From assembly GCA_964017125.1 (NCBI GenBank), contig OZ024908.1, positions 77,630,344 through 77,694,343 of the forward strand: 64,000 bases of DNA, given 5' to 3'. Shown here piece by piece: positions 45,636-57,039 of the stretch (positions within the stretch are counted from its first letter, which is position 1; every line of letters starts with the position of its first letter). The notes under the pieces are model-generated. The model searched no databases, was not told the origin of the DNA, and saw only the letters and a list, made by a program, of their open reading frames with translations. Made by a program: the position numbers and the translations under genes. This stretch comes from Flabesymbios commensalis. Lineage: Eukaryota > Annelida > Polychaeta > Terebellida > Flabelligeridae.

Positions 45636-46232
45636 GTAGGTGAATCCACCGACTGAGATTCACCCCCTAGAAAGATGCGACATTGGGGGGGGGGGGGGTT
45701 TCGCCGAGCAATGACCAATTTGGGGATTATGTCAGGCCGATTACATCAGGACCAAGTGACAAGAAGTTTGTCTCACAGTATTATCAAGTAGTCCCATGAC
45801 CAATACGGACCTGCTGTGTCAGTCACACATACATACTGCATATGCACAATACCCGCACTGAACATAACTAGAAGAGTCTAGTTTTTTTGTTTAAAAAAAC
45901 TGGATATGTCTCCCCTCCAGCTGCGTAACCATAAAGGTTTATAGCTATTAGATGTTGTGTGAATGGCTTTTGTAATAAATGTTACTAAATACCTTCTCTG
46001 GACAGTAGACAGGTAGAGATTATGTATTTTGATGTGGTGGAACCCGTTTTTTATATCTACAGCATCTTCCCCCGCAAGGTTCGCTACTCCTGAGACCTCG
46101 CTGTGTCAAGACTTGCTGCCGGGAAGATGATCTACAGTAACTAAATCGTCTTAAGGCTCAATCAGTGGGGCAACAGTTTTAATATCTTCACACCCGGTGA
46201 TGTGCAAAACACAAATGTGGCCTGTCAACACT

Positions 46233-46341
46233 CCCAGCAAACACGAGACTTTGACGCAATGCTGGTTCAATACTGGCCCACCATCTGCGACGCTGGCCCA
46301 GCATAAAACCAGCACTGGTTCAACGCCTCGTGTTTGCTGGG
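46233..46341. repeat. CAGCAAACACGAG palindromic MITE, cleanest full copy
   Basis: A 109-bp element with inverted ends CCCAGCAAACACGAG and CTCGTGTTTGCTGGG. Inside, TTGACGCAATGCTGGTTCAA mirrors TTGAACCAGTGCTGG, and the centre GCGACGCTGGCC is palindromic with CCACCATCTGCG. The whole element can fold into one hairpin. No coding capacity. Use this copy as the family reference. Confidence 0.85.
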
Positions 46342-46349
46342 CTGCGGGT

Positions 46350-46655
46350 CAGGCAGTGCAAGCCGACATTGACCGAATGTCTGTTAAATGTTGGGCCAGT
46401 GTCGCTGGTGCTGGCTAGTATCCATTCAACCTAGTCAGTAGGCCTACTTCATGCTGGCTGTAATACCCGCACGATGCTTTGAACAAAAACTGGGTTAATG
46501 TTGGCCAGCCGTCTGTGTCGATGGCCCATATTCAGCGTGGCGTCAAACACGCACTGTAATCCAATACTGGGCTAATGTTGGCTCAGCGTCGTAGACAGTG
46601 GGCCAGCAATAGCCCGACATTGGATCAACGTCTCGTGTTTGACCGCCTGCATGAT
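46350..46655. repeat. Two more decayed copies of the palindromic MITE
   Basis: Segments at about 46365-46435 and 46486-46655 repeat the core words (GTTGGGCCAGTGTCG, GTTGGCTCAGCGTCGTAGAC, GGGCCAGCAATAGCCCGACATTGG). The second ends with CAACGTCTCGTGTTTG. Confidence 0.6.
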
Positions 46656-47059
46656 AGACAGGGAGCACAGAACGCACAGTCACAAAACTGATGTGACATA
46701 AAAATGAGCTATGAGAAGCAAACCTATATGTCTCCCCTTCTGTGTACAGAGGGGAGACATAATAAATAATGAGCCTCGGTTGAGCTCGCAAAAATATTTA
46801 AACAAAAGCATGTTATTAACTTTGGTTGATGGGAACAGGTCAAGACGACCTATACGAGGCCCGTCAGCAATATATTAGATAATTAAAATTATATGATAAA
46901 GTAATATATAACCGTATAATAAAAAAACAACTGTTGAGTAGTTATAGGTGTTGGCATACTTTTCATGTAAGTTTAAAATAGCAATGTGTTTGTGTACATG
47001 CTATTTTGAAAATATACACAGTAGATGCTTAACTTTGTGATATGTAGGGGTCTATGCAT
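46656..47059. other. Non-coding stretch
   Basis: AT-rich sequence. An inverted TCTCCCCTTCTGT/ACAGAGGGGAGA pair lies at about 46731-46759. No gene. Confidence 0.4.
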
Positions 47060-47190
47060 AATATAAAGATAGCTGACAATTGTCTGTTATCAGTTTCCCG
47101 CACCAGAACCAGATATAAAATAGCTACAAGTTGTTCTACACCATGTAGCTAATATAAGAAAAAACGGCTCTGGAAAGCGTAGAACCATTA
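47060..47190 (-). mobile_element. 3' UTR fragment of the 17-21 kb LINE family
   Basis: In reverse, the words CTACGCTTTCCAGAG, TAGCTATTTTATATCTGGTT and TCTGGTGCGGGAAACTGATA follow the order seen in the 3' UTRs at 11388-11470 (+) and 17480-17565 (-). A severely 5'-truncated old insertion. Confidence 0.6.
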
Positions 47191-47934
47191 TTAAAACTAC
47201 GCAACGCTTTAGTTTATTATATAAAGGGACATACAACAAGCGTATGTATAAAAAAGTGGTAAAAATAATATGGTACTTTTCATTATAACATATACACATA
47301 CATACATACTTAATACCCCTGTCACACCAACCTACGCTCACACGGTGCTCCCACTGCGACCTGAAAAGTATGAAAGCGTGAGGAAGAGCGCAGTAAGAAC
47401 GACTTGCTGACGCAGTAAACGCTACCAAGGACGGGGTAGGGTATGAGTTACCTTGAGCGCCAAACCTCTACGCTTGTTATGAGCATGCACAAATGAAACG
47501 TGGGGGTTCGGTGCTCTGGCGAAAGTGGTGTAATGACGCACTATGGTCGCCGCGTCAGCGCATTTAGAACTCCATCAGCGTGTTGTGGACGTAGCAGCAA
47601 AGCATATAAGCGACTTGGGAGAGCAGATATTATCCCCTGCGACTGTTGTGCGTTTATTGAGCTCTCACTACGTGCCTCTCACGTTCTTATTGCGCTGTTA
47701 TTGCACTTCTACTGCGCTCGATGGGTTTATTCACGCTCATTCTACGTCCTCACTGCGCTGCCACTAAGACCGTGACGCTCGCTATACGTCCAAAGCGCTG
47801 TCCCGACGTTTGTAATACGCTTGTAATACGTTCGTAACGCGCTTTGTTAATATGACACATGCTCAACACCAAAACACAGGCAATTGGCATAAATACAGCT
47901 CCACCAAGACAATTAGTTTTGTCTGTTCTTCACT

Positions 47935-48225
47935 ATGGCCGCAGATATGCAGAATGTTCTAATTGTAGAGCAATTAGCACATATACAAGCACAACATGCA
48001 CAGGATGACCAGGTCATTGTCACCATCCTTAAAAGGAGAAAGCAATGGGAGAAAAGAAGGAGGAGGCGATGCTGGGTCTATTTTGGTTAAACGTGCAGAG
48101 AAGAATCCAATTTGGTCACTATCACCGGCTAATACCTTAGCTACGACACGAAGATCCAGCAACCTTCTTCAAGTATCGGAACACTGTCAAGCCAGATTGC
48201 TATGACTGCGCAACACCTGATATTC
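47935..48225 (+). pseudogene. HARBI1-like transposase, N-terminal remnant
   Basis: From ATG 47935 a 51-codon frame reads MAADMQNVLIVEQLAHIQAQ and ends in a basic block (EKRRRRRCWVYFG) before TAA. After a one-base shift the sequence continues with RRIQFGHYHRLIP, a stop, then LRHEDPATFFKY. HARBI1 proteins typically show this order: a basic RRRRWWV stretch, an RR...G.Y..LIPELR.EDP...F..Y segment, then the DDE domain. The DDE domain is absent here. The ORF has at least one frameshift and one stop, so it makes no working nuclease. Confidence 0.75.
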
Positions 48226-48498
48226 GGTAACAAGTATCAGTATCAAATCCCAACGAACATCATTGTTTCAATATTTATGATCTGTATTGTAATTAATATG
48301 TATGCCATATTTTAATTCTAATAAATTTAAACACACCACTACATTATTTTCATTGTCCGACGAAAAAGCCTCGGCCTACGGCATCAGGCTTTTTTCACAG
48401 CTAAGAATGTAGAGCTCCTCGGGCTTTATCCTATACTGATTACACAAGTGCTATAAGGGTTCACAATATTAATTATATAGGAAATGTTACAGCCCACC

Positions 48499-48560
48499 TT
48501 AACCCTTTCACCGCTAGTCGGGACTATAGTCGTTGCAAATCCGTTTTATGAGCCGATCAA
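48499..48560 (+). repeat. TTAA-bounded MITE end
   Basis: TTAACCCTTTCACCGCTAGT followed by CGGGACTATAGTCG resembles the TTAA-CCCTTTCAGCACGG ends of the small MITEs at 61091 and 61340. No partner end is found; the hairpin MITE at 48623 lies just downstream. Confidence 0.35.
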
Positions 48561-48622
48561 ATCACATTATTGGGAAATAAAATAAGTGTTTAACACCAAG
48601 ATTTGCAATCGTTTGGTTTTAA

Positions 48623-48987
48623 AGGGACTGGCCCACGCTAAAATCATCAAAAAAACGGTGATTTTATTTCGGGTTCTTAATATGACCATATGATGTAAAC
48701 ATGTACATAGACTAGAACTGCAAATTTTTATAATTTTTGTGCTGCGCATTCACCAGTTAGGCTAGATATAGAGACGAAATTCCTGATTTCTAATTATTGA
48801 CAACCATGTCAAAAATAGGAAATGCGGGAATTTCGTCTCTATATCTAGTCTAACTGATGAATGCGCAGCACAAAAATTATAAAAAATTGCAGTTCTAGTC
48901 TATGTACATGTTTACATCATATGGTCATATTAAGAACCCGAAATAAAATCACCGATTTTTTTATGATTTTAGCCTGGGCCAGTCCCT
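48623..48987. mobile_element. 365-bp hairpin MITE with TTAA target duplication
   Basis: Near-perfect inverted arms of about 165 bp: AGGGACTGGCCCACGCTAAA at the left, and the complement of ATTTTAGCCTGGGCCAGTCC at the right. The short loop is near 48790-48830. TTAA flanks both tips (48619-48622 and 48988-48991), the target preference of piggyBac-type transposases. No coding capacity. A second copy that lacks most of the right arm begins after another TTAA at 49721. Transcribed, it would form one long hairpin. Confidence 0.85.
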
Positions 48988-49193
48988 TTAAATTAACCAA
49001 ATATCACTAATTCTCACCCATTTGAAGTTGTGGGTCGCGGCACCGAGACAAAATTCAAATGGGTGAACATTTAAATTAAATAACATCGCGGTCAAAGTGG
49101 TAATATACTTTTAATAATAGTTATGTAACATGCATTTATCGATAATAAAATAAAAAACTTAGTGGGAAAAGTGGTAAAAAGGAAGCCCTATAA

Positions 49194-49257
49194 CCCAGCC
49201 AACACGAAACGTTGACCCAGCATTGAGCCAGCATTGGGTCAACGTCTCGTGTTTGCT
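49194..49257. repeat. CAGCAAACACGAG MITE, compact copy
   Basis: CCCAGCCAACACGAAACGTTGACCC mirrors GGGTCAACGTCTCGTGTTTGCT. The central GCGACGCTGG core is missing, leaving a 64-bp hairpin inside the Harbinger element. Confidence 0.7.
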
Positions 49258-49720
49258 TGAAAACTATCATTTTGATCAACTATAATTTGATTTATATGGA
49301 ATTGTGTGTTTTTCATTCACTTTGAGGTGGAATTAATTTTCACAGTGAATGTAAATATAATTATATTGTCTGTTATTTTGATTCATTTTGAGGTGGAAAT
49401 TTCGATACAGGTACAATGATCGAGTTTTAAGCGTATTGTGAGCGCACAGAGCGCAGTGAAAGCTTATTAAGAGCGCACAGAGCGCCGTGGGAGCTCATGG
49501 AGAGCGCTCTGCTGCTCCAATTGGGGTCGCAGTGAGAACGCAATCAGCAAATCGAGAGCGTACTGTAAGCTACTGCAAAACTACTTGGTCTCGTGGATTT
49601 GACATATTTCTGCAATATCACTGCGCTTTGACAAAAATGTCCAATTCCGGGAGCAAATAACGGTCGGCGGACGAGCGCAGGTTTGTGTGACAGGGGTATA
49701 AATAAAAGTATTACTATTAA

Positions 49721-49945
49721 AGGGACATGTCCAGGTTTAAAATCATAAAAAAATCGGCGATTTATTTCAGCTTAATAATATGACCATATGGTGTAACCAT
49801 GTCCATAGACTAAAACTGCAAAGTTTTTTTTTAATTTTTGTGCTGCGCATTCACCAGTTGGGCTAGATATAGAGACGAAATTCCTGATTTCTAATTATTG
49901 ACAACCATGTCAAAAATAAGAAATACGGGAATTTTGTATGAGAGG
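49721..49945. mobile_element. Second copy of the TTAA hairpin MITE, right arm lost
   Basis: After TTAA at 49717-49720 it begins AGGGACATGTCCAGG. It then follows the 48623 element through the left arm and the loop (TTCCTGATTTCTAATTATTG is identical), and stops at about 49945. Confidence 0.75.
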
Positions 49946-51774
49946 GACTCCACATCGGACTACAGTACTTCAGAATACTTCTGCCTTGAGCCAAATATAA
50001 TTGCTAAAGATATTATTATCAATGGAGACATTACAACACATCGACATCAATTTGCATTTTGATTTGTTGAAATTCATTCAGCATATTTTGCTCCAAGGAA
50101 ACAGTGCATTAGGCAGGGCGATGAAGTTAGTGAATGCACAGTGCATTGCCAGCGCGCGGCATGAATAAGTCGGGTAGCCATCTAGCACACACGTGTATGT
50201 TATATATTTGCAGGACATCAATTTGGAACAACTTAGATGAGCGCTATACGAGCGCTCAGTGTCGTCATTTTTCAGGTATTTTCTAGCTGTAAGGCTCCAT
50301 CACACATGGTTGACGCACGAGCCACGCACTAAAACTTTATTAATTTTTGCTAAGGCGTTGGTCATGTGTCAGCACTCATTACTGGCTCGTCAAGCGCGCT
50401 GTTCTAACGCTACACATATTTTGCACACACCGTAAGCGCCGTAAGAACTTGTGCATGCTCGAAATAATTAACGCATATGAGCGTATCAATGTATACGCCA
50501 GGATACTTTCAGAAACATGTAGAGCCCGCTAGAACAGCGTCATATCAATGCCAGATACATGCAGAGCTCACGTTCCAAGTTTGTTGTTTTAGGGTTCATC
50601 ATAATCCAGCCACATACATAATCAGTACCTAGTGTTCTTCTAACACGTCTCCAGCGAGCATGATACGAATATTTGCGAGCCTGACGAGTCAATTGAGCAC
50701 CAATAACATAAAGATGAAACAATGTTGATCATTTTGATATCAATTTGTTTATTCTTTTATTAAAGGGTAAATTATACAGGGGTTAAAAATGACACAAGCC
50801 AAGTTTCCCGATACTATGAAGTCCTAATTAAAACAAGACGGGTGAAACATATAACAAATATTTTGCTGAATTGATGCATAAAATAGATGTTGCGCAAACT
50901 GTGTTGAATATGAATTAGTAGTCCACGTGCTTATAATTAAAACCGTTATAAATTATTAGAAAGGCGCCAAAATAAGGGTGTGATGATAATTTAAAAAAAC
51001 AAGAGATTCGGAGGTACATTGAATGACGTAATATATAGACCTAACGGGAAATTAACATTTTAGCAAGGCCATGCAAATTTTTGCAATTGTTGAATCCCTT
51101 GAAATTCTGCCACATTTATTGAATTTTCATGTTATTTCATGATTTTTTTATGTTTGAATAAACTCCATGGTTATTAACTGACTGGGAAACATGACCTCTT
51201 TTTTTCTTTTTTCCCTTGATTTTAAGTGTGAATATGAGTAATGTAGTCCTTTATTAGTTTACAACAGTGTCATAATTAAATATTATAAATAAGTAATTTT
51301 TAAGCGTAGACTATTTATGTCGTATTCACTTGTGATCATAACACCGTGTCTTTGGGATAGGCATTTTTTTAAACAAGAGTGCCAACTGCAACTGAAAAAA
51401 GGATTCCTTTTTATATTTTATGTTTCAAATTTATTTTGAAAAAAAATCAATTGTTGTCTTATATACAGACAGGGCATTGTCTGACATGCCCCCTGTCGTT
51501 TGCCAACTGTGCATTGGCGGCACGTTGAGCATGCTGGACAGTCACGGGCAATGCTGAGCGCACAGGGCAGGCGCTGGCCACATGCCAGCTGTTCGTCCTG
51601 CGCTTGAGCAACAGGCTGTTACTATCCTATTTCTGCAGCCTAGCCCTTACAGCTTTGAAGTACGACATTTAATTTTTAATCAGTTGAGGTGGTGTTTCGC
51701 ACGATGCACGGCTTCAAGTGGGGGCAATATCGGTGATTTGTGGAAATGAAGTCCAAACATATAATAGTTTAGTA
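49946..51774. other. Non-coding stretch with a Harbinger-like end and a GC-rich block
   Basis: AAGGCTCCATCACACATGG at 50291 begins a segment rich in GCGCTC/ACGCAC words, like the subterminal parts of the Harbinger element to the left. A minus-strand frame at 50540-50722 with a basic block (YHARWRRVRR) may be a decayed transposase N-terminus. A GC-rich block lies at 51470-51625 in otherwise AT-rich DNA. No other gene is seen. Confidence 0.4.
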
Positions 51775-53440
51775 GATAAGGTAACCTATTGTGCATTTTA
51801 TGATTAAAGCATGAAATTTCTACCACTTGTAGAGCATATCCTAAGGGTCATTTTAAGATGTGGAGGTAAACTGGATTTGACCTCTGATGACCTCTAGAGG
51901 TCATTGACCTCGAAAGGTCAAAATATGCACTTGCAAACCCAAAAAGTAGTGAAAATCGTATATTACAATGTCTATGATTTGTTTCTGTGTCCCAAAAGTA
52001 TGTCAAATACTCGAAGAGACTGTTTTGAATCATAAACATAACACCAAGGTCATATCAAGGTCACACCAAGGTCATTTAAAGGTCAAACTGGCAGACAATA
52101 GTTAAAATGCCCACTTTTTATCAATTTCCACGCTGTTGTTGTGCAGTCATTTATCACAAAGGACTGGTTTTGACATACTCTTCGTCCTATGTATTTTCCA
52201 CACACATTTTAGGATATTAAGGGCAATATCAACCTTGGAAAGGAGGCTAGGTATTCTAGGTATTCCACTTATTACGATTCTTCTTCAATATTTAGTTGAA
52301 CGGGCCAAATTAAAATTATGCAGCATTGTAAGACATTAGCTTGGGCTCCCATAGCAAAATCTTGATAAATAATTGGGTTATGAAGTTTGACATGGGCGGG
52401 GTTTTGTTTTGCTGGCGTACCATCCGAAAGCAATTTGAAGGTCATATCAAGGTCATTTCAAGGTCAAACTGGCAAAAACTGTTAACATGATCACGTGTCT
52501 TCTTCAGAGCTGTTCTAATATCTTTTTCAAACGTGTCTTCATTTAAAGGAGCCTGAGCTTCAGTCTGGTGGCATGTATACAATTTTTCTAGAATCACACC
52601 TATCTACATCAACCTAACTTTATGCAGGTGAGCCACATCTGATAATTTAAAGACAGCTCAGTTTTTTTTATCGTGACTTCAATTAATGTAATTGGTCTTA
52701 GGCCTATTGGTTATACATTTACTAGCCTTCGTGTAGCAATCATGTCTCCTTCAACAAAGCAGTGTCTTCTAATTCGGGACCACATTATTATCTATAGGCC
52801 TACTGTAGATAGATGAATAGTGTAAGCCATGTGAGCCATAGGTATGGCGTTGATTATCTAGTCTCTCTAGTCTAATGTTCCAGGTAGCTGGAAGTTGTTG
52901 GAAGATCACATAAATTTAGAGAAAATGAGGGTCATTTATACTGATTATGACTGCTCGATTAGAACATTGAATTGTATATATATTGTTAGCGTCACCCTAA
53001 TATCCTAATAGAAGTGGCGAGCAGGTTTTTATTCCCCTTCCGCAGGGGAAGAGGGGTTTTAGTCATGCTGGGATCTGTCAAGCGTGAGGCATCAGGCGGT
53101 ACTTTATTTGTGTGGGTGCACTAACTAAAAATATAGTAGTCATTTTTTTATTATTTTTAAATCACATTCTGAACAACATGGGGATGTGCAAGTGAGTTTT
53201 TAAAACATGCTACCAAAATGCAAACTATCTGCCAGAGTTCAACTCAACTTCAACTTCAAAATTTATTGTGCCGTAAAAACCCAAATTTTGGAAGAAATTA
53301 GTCTAATTTTACAATCAAATTCTCAACGATATGGAGATGTGCAGGTGATTTTTTAAACATACCGGATACTAGAATTATTTTCTAGGCTACATCAATTTTT
53401 CAGAAAGCTCGGCAAAATATCTATCTCACGACTGCCAAGT
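51775..53440 (-). repeat. Left arm of a large inverted duplication
   Basis: 51775-52500 matches, in reverse, 57490-58165 (about 80 percent by eye): for example TTTTATGATTAAAGCATGAAA at 51798 against its complement near 58110, and GACCTCTAGAGGTCATTGACC at 51889 against its complement near 58020. A further piece at 53360-53440 matches 57393-57445 in reverse. The part 52500-53360 has no counterpart and includes a LINE/SINE 3' tail in reverse at about 53240-53275 (AATAAATTTTGAAGTTGAAG). Confidence 0.75.
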
Positions 53441-53634
53441 AATTAAATTAAGACCCTGTCACCACGATATATATAAAACTGATAAAAACTGATATCGTTC
53501 GGTATTCAATTCATTCTGAATAGACTATTTTCTATCAGGACATGACGCTTTTCCATGACTTGTCGACAACAGTTGCATAATAACTTGACTAAACCTTTCA
53601 CAGCCATCAAATAGGATATATAATATTAACTACT

Positions 53635-56013
53635 TTGTACATTTACTATTCCGTTATAACGGTATAGTATTTCGTTTTAACAGTCTACTATTCCGTTATA
53701 ACAGTCTAGTATTTCGTTATAGCAGTCTACTATTCCGCTATGACGGTCTAGTATTTCGTTATAACGGTATAGTATTTCGGCATAACGGTTTGCTTATCTG
53801 TTTTAGTGAGCTGTTCCGTTATAACGGTCCAGTATTCGTTATGACGGTCTACTATTTCGTTATAACGACCTACTATTCCGTTATAATGGTCTATTATTTC
53901 GTGATAACGGTCTACTCATCCGCTAAAACGGTCTACTAATCCGTTATAACGGTATACTATCCCGTTATAACGGTCTAGCATTTCGTTATAACGGTGTAGT
54001 ATTTGGCTACAACGGTCTACCAATCCATTATAACGGTCTACTATTCCGCTATAACGGTTAATTATTGCGCTTTAGCGGTATATTATTCCGTTATAACTGG
54101 CTAGTATTTCGTTAACAATCTAGTATTTCGTTATAACGGCCAACAAATCTTTCATAACGGTCCACTATTCCGTAACAACGGTCTACTAATCCGTTATAGC
54201 GGTTTACTAATCCGTTATAACGGTCCACTATCCTTTTCTAAGGGTCTAGTATTTCGTTATAAAGGTCTATTATTTTCTTATAAACCGTTATAACGAAATA
54301 GTAAACCGTTAGAACGAAATACTAGACCGTTTTAACGGATTAGTGGACCGTTATAACGGATTAGCAGACAGTTATAGCGGATTAGTAGGCCGTTATAGCG
54401 GATTTGTAGATCGTCATAACGGATTAGTAAGCCATTATAACGGGATAGTAGACAGCTATAACGAAATACTGAACCGTTATAACGAGATACTAGACCTTTA
54501 TAACAAAAGAGTACACCGTTTTAACGGAAGACTCTACCGGCATAACGAAATACTAGACTGCTGTAGCGAGATAGTAGACCGTTTCAACGAAATACTAGAC
54601 CATTATAACGGAATAGTAGAACGTAATAGAGAAAGACAAGACCGTTATAACGGAATAGTATACCGCTATAACGAAATACTAGACCGTTATAACGGAATAG
54701 TAAACCGTTATAACGGATTAGTAAGCCGCTATAACGGATTTGTAGGCCGTTATAGCGTGATACCAGACCGTCAGAACGAAATACTAGACCGTTATAACGG
54801 GATACTAGACAGGTATAACGGATTAGTAGACCGTTATAACGGGATACTAGACCGTCATAACGGAATAGTAGACCGTTATGACGGGATAGTAGACCACTTT
54901 AACGAAATACTAGACCGTTGTAACGGAATAGTAAACGGTTAAAACGAAAGACTAGACCGTTATAACGGAATACTAGACAGTTATAACGGATTAGTAGACC
55001 GCTATAACGTGATACTAGACCGTTATAACGGAATAGTGTACCGCTATAACGGATAAGTAAGCCATTACAACGGATTTGTAGGCCGTAATAGCGTGATACC
55101 AGACCTTCAAAACGAAATACTAGACCATTATAACGGAATAGTATACCGTTATAACGGAAGACTTGACTGTTATAACAGGATAGTAGACCTTTATAACGGA
55201 TTATTAGACCGTTATAACGGATTAGTAGACCGTTATAACGTACCAGACCGTCAAAACGAAATACTAGACCGTTATAACGGAATAGTAGACCGTTATAACG
55301 GAAGACTTGACCGGTATAACGGAATAGTAGACCTTTATAACGGATTGGTAGACCGTTATAACGGATTAGTATACCGTTATAACGTGATACTAGACCGTCA
55401 TAACGAAATACTAGACCGTCATAACGAAATACTAGACCGTTATAACGGAATAGTGTACCGTTATAACGGATTAGTAAGCCGTTATAACGGATTTGTAGGC
55501 CGTAATAGCGTGATACCAGACGTTCAAAACGAAATACTAGACCGTTATAACGGAATAGTAGACCGTTATAACGGAAGACTTGACCGTTATAACGGAATAG
55601 TAGACTTTTATAACGGATTATTAGACCGCTATAACGGATGAGTAGACCGTTATAACCTACCAGACCGTCAAAACGAAATACTAGACCGTTATAACGGGAT
55701 AGTAGACCGCTTTAACGAAATACTAGACCGTTGTAACGGAAAAGTAGACCGTTAAAACGAAATATTAGACCGTTATAACGGAGACGTAGACAGTTATAAC
55801 GGATTGGTAAACCGTTATAACGTTATACTAGACCGTCATAACAAAATAATAGACCGTTATAACGGGATAGTGGACCGTTATAACTGATTAGTAGATCGTC
55901 ATAACGAAATAATATGCCCTTGTAACGAAATACTAGACTGTTATAACGAATATTACACCGTTATGAAGAATTAGTAGACCGTTATAACGGATTAGTAGAC
56001 GTTATAAGGGATT
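53635..56013. repeat. 21-bp palindromic satellite, about 110 units, with an orientation switch
   Basis: The unit is close to GACCGTTATAACGGAATAGT plus A. It contains the 12-bp perfect palindrome CCGTTATAACGG; many units have TCGTTATAACG or similar. From 53635 to about 54280 the units read in one orientation (CTACTATTCCGTTATAACGG). From about 54281 to 56013 they read in the other. Arm lengths are about 645 and 1730 bp. Frames of 199 and 182 codons (54343-54942, 55093-55641) repeat a DRYNGIV-like heptad only because 21 is a multiple of three. Confidence 0.95.
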
Positions 56014-57039
56014 GAAAAAATCTTATTGTCATAAAAACACCTTGTTTTGGCTGATATAGTTTTTTCTCTTTGAATTATCCACGCCTGTACTGATATCTGG
56101 GCGGATGTAGAGCTCTCATCCTTCAGAATTGAGAACAATCAAAATAGCTGCCAAGAAATCGCCGAAATTACTTAATAGCACATCTATTCATTATGCATAT
56201 TAGACAATGATCAGTAATAATCTACTTGTTCACTTGTATCCTACATAAGGGGGCCACCTTCAATTACAAGAGGAGATCGAGGGCGGAGTATTTTTGAAAT
56301 ATATATTTCCAAACTAAATTTTCGTGAAATAAATAATCGTCTGATTGTGTAAATAAAATTTAAATTTGAATTAAATAATGATTTCAGCTTATGAGCAACA
56401 TCATCTAATATTCCTAAAAAAATTAGAGCCTCATTTATCTGGCGTCATGAAATGACCTTTAAATTTGTGAAGCCTCGGTTTGCTTGGATCGTTTGCCTCC
56501 AGATCAAGGCTAGGATTAGTTTGGGATCCAAATTTGTAGACAGAAAAATATATAAGGAAGTGAAATAAATATATATCTCCACACACAAACTGAAATAAAA
56601 ATATTGCTCGAGTTTGAAAAAAGTGAACTTCTGCAGATAGAAAGTGAATTAAATAATTTGTCCAATTGACCCCCTCCCCCCTAGTAATTGAAATAGATAC
56701 ATATAGGTTTAAATGTGTGGTATAGCCCTAGTCACGATACCACGAACACATATTAGTACTGGATTATAACACTGAGTAACATCATATCGCTATATATTTT
56801 TGACATACTGAATAACGTTGCCTCTCACTGTTGTATAAACCAATCGATGTACTAGATGTCTACAGTTGACATACAGAGAGGGCACCCTTTGGCTTCCATT
56901 TCAATGGTGTGTGTTTTCATACGATATATTGGGACATATAATGACTGTGTGTTATCACTATCACCAAATTATCTATCTGATACATATTCTGCAAATAAAT
57001 ATTTTGCCCAAGCTGATATTTTCAGATTTTTTTTTGCTA
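56014..57039. other. AT-rich spacer between satellite and right arm
   Basis: No gene or named repeat is visible. Short stop-free frames only. Confidence 0.45.

Larger units (their letters stand above)
47314..49698 (+). mobile_element. PIF/Harbinger-type DNA transposon, deletion derivative
   Basis: Terminal inverted repeats are TACCCCTGTCACACCAACCT (47314) and, in reverse from 49698, TACCCCTGTCACACAAACCT; 24 of the first 26 bases match. TAA flanks both ends (47311-47313, 49699-49701), the 3-bp target duplication typical of this superfamily. Both subterminal regions are rich in GCGCTC and ACGCTN words. The only coding relic is a HARBI1 N-terminus at 47935-48225. The catalytic DDE part is missing, and a 365-bp hairpin MITE (48623-48987) and a small MITE (49194-49257) have inserted. 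Parts and target duplication are seen; superfamily follows from them. Confidence 0.85.

Noticed and set aside
45079-45663. 194-codon minus-strand frame
   Set aside because: Most of it runs through two SINE units; the repeated peptide GSLRDREVACSA is SINE-encoded chance sequence seen in every copy.
47500-47775. Overlapping plus-strand frames of 91 and 74 codons
   Set aside because: They lie in the GCGCTC-rich subterminal zone of the Harbinger element and reflect its repeated words.
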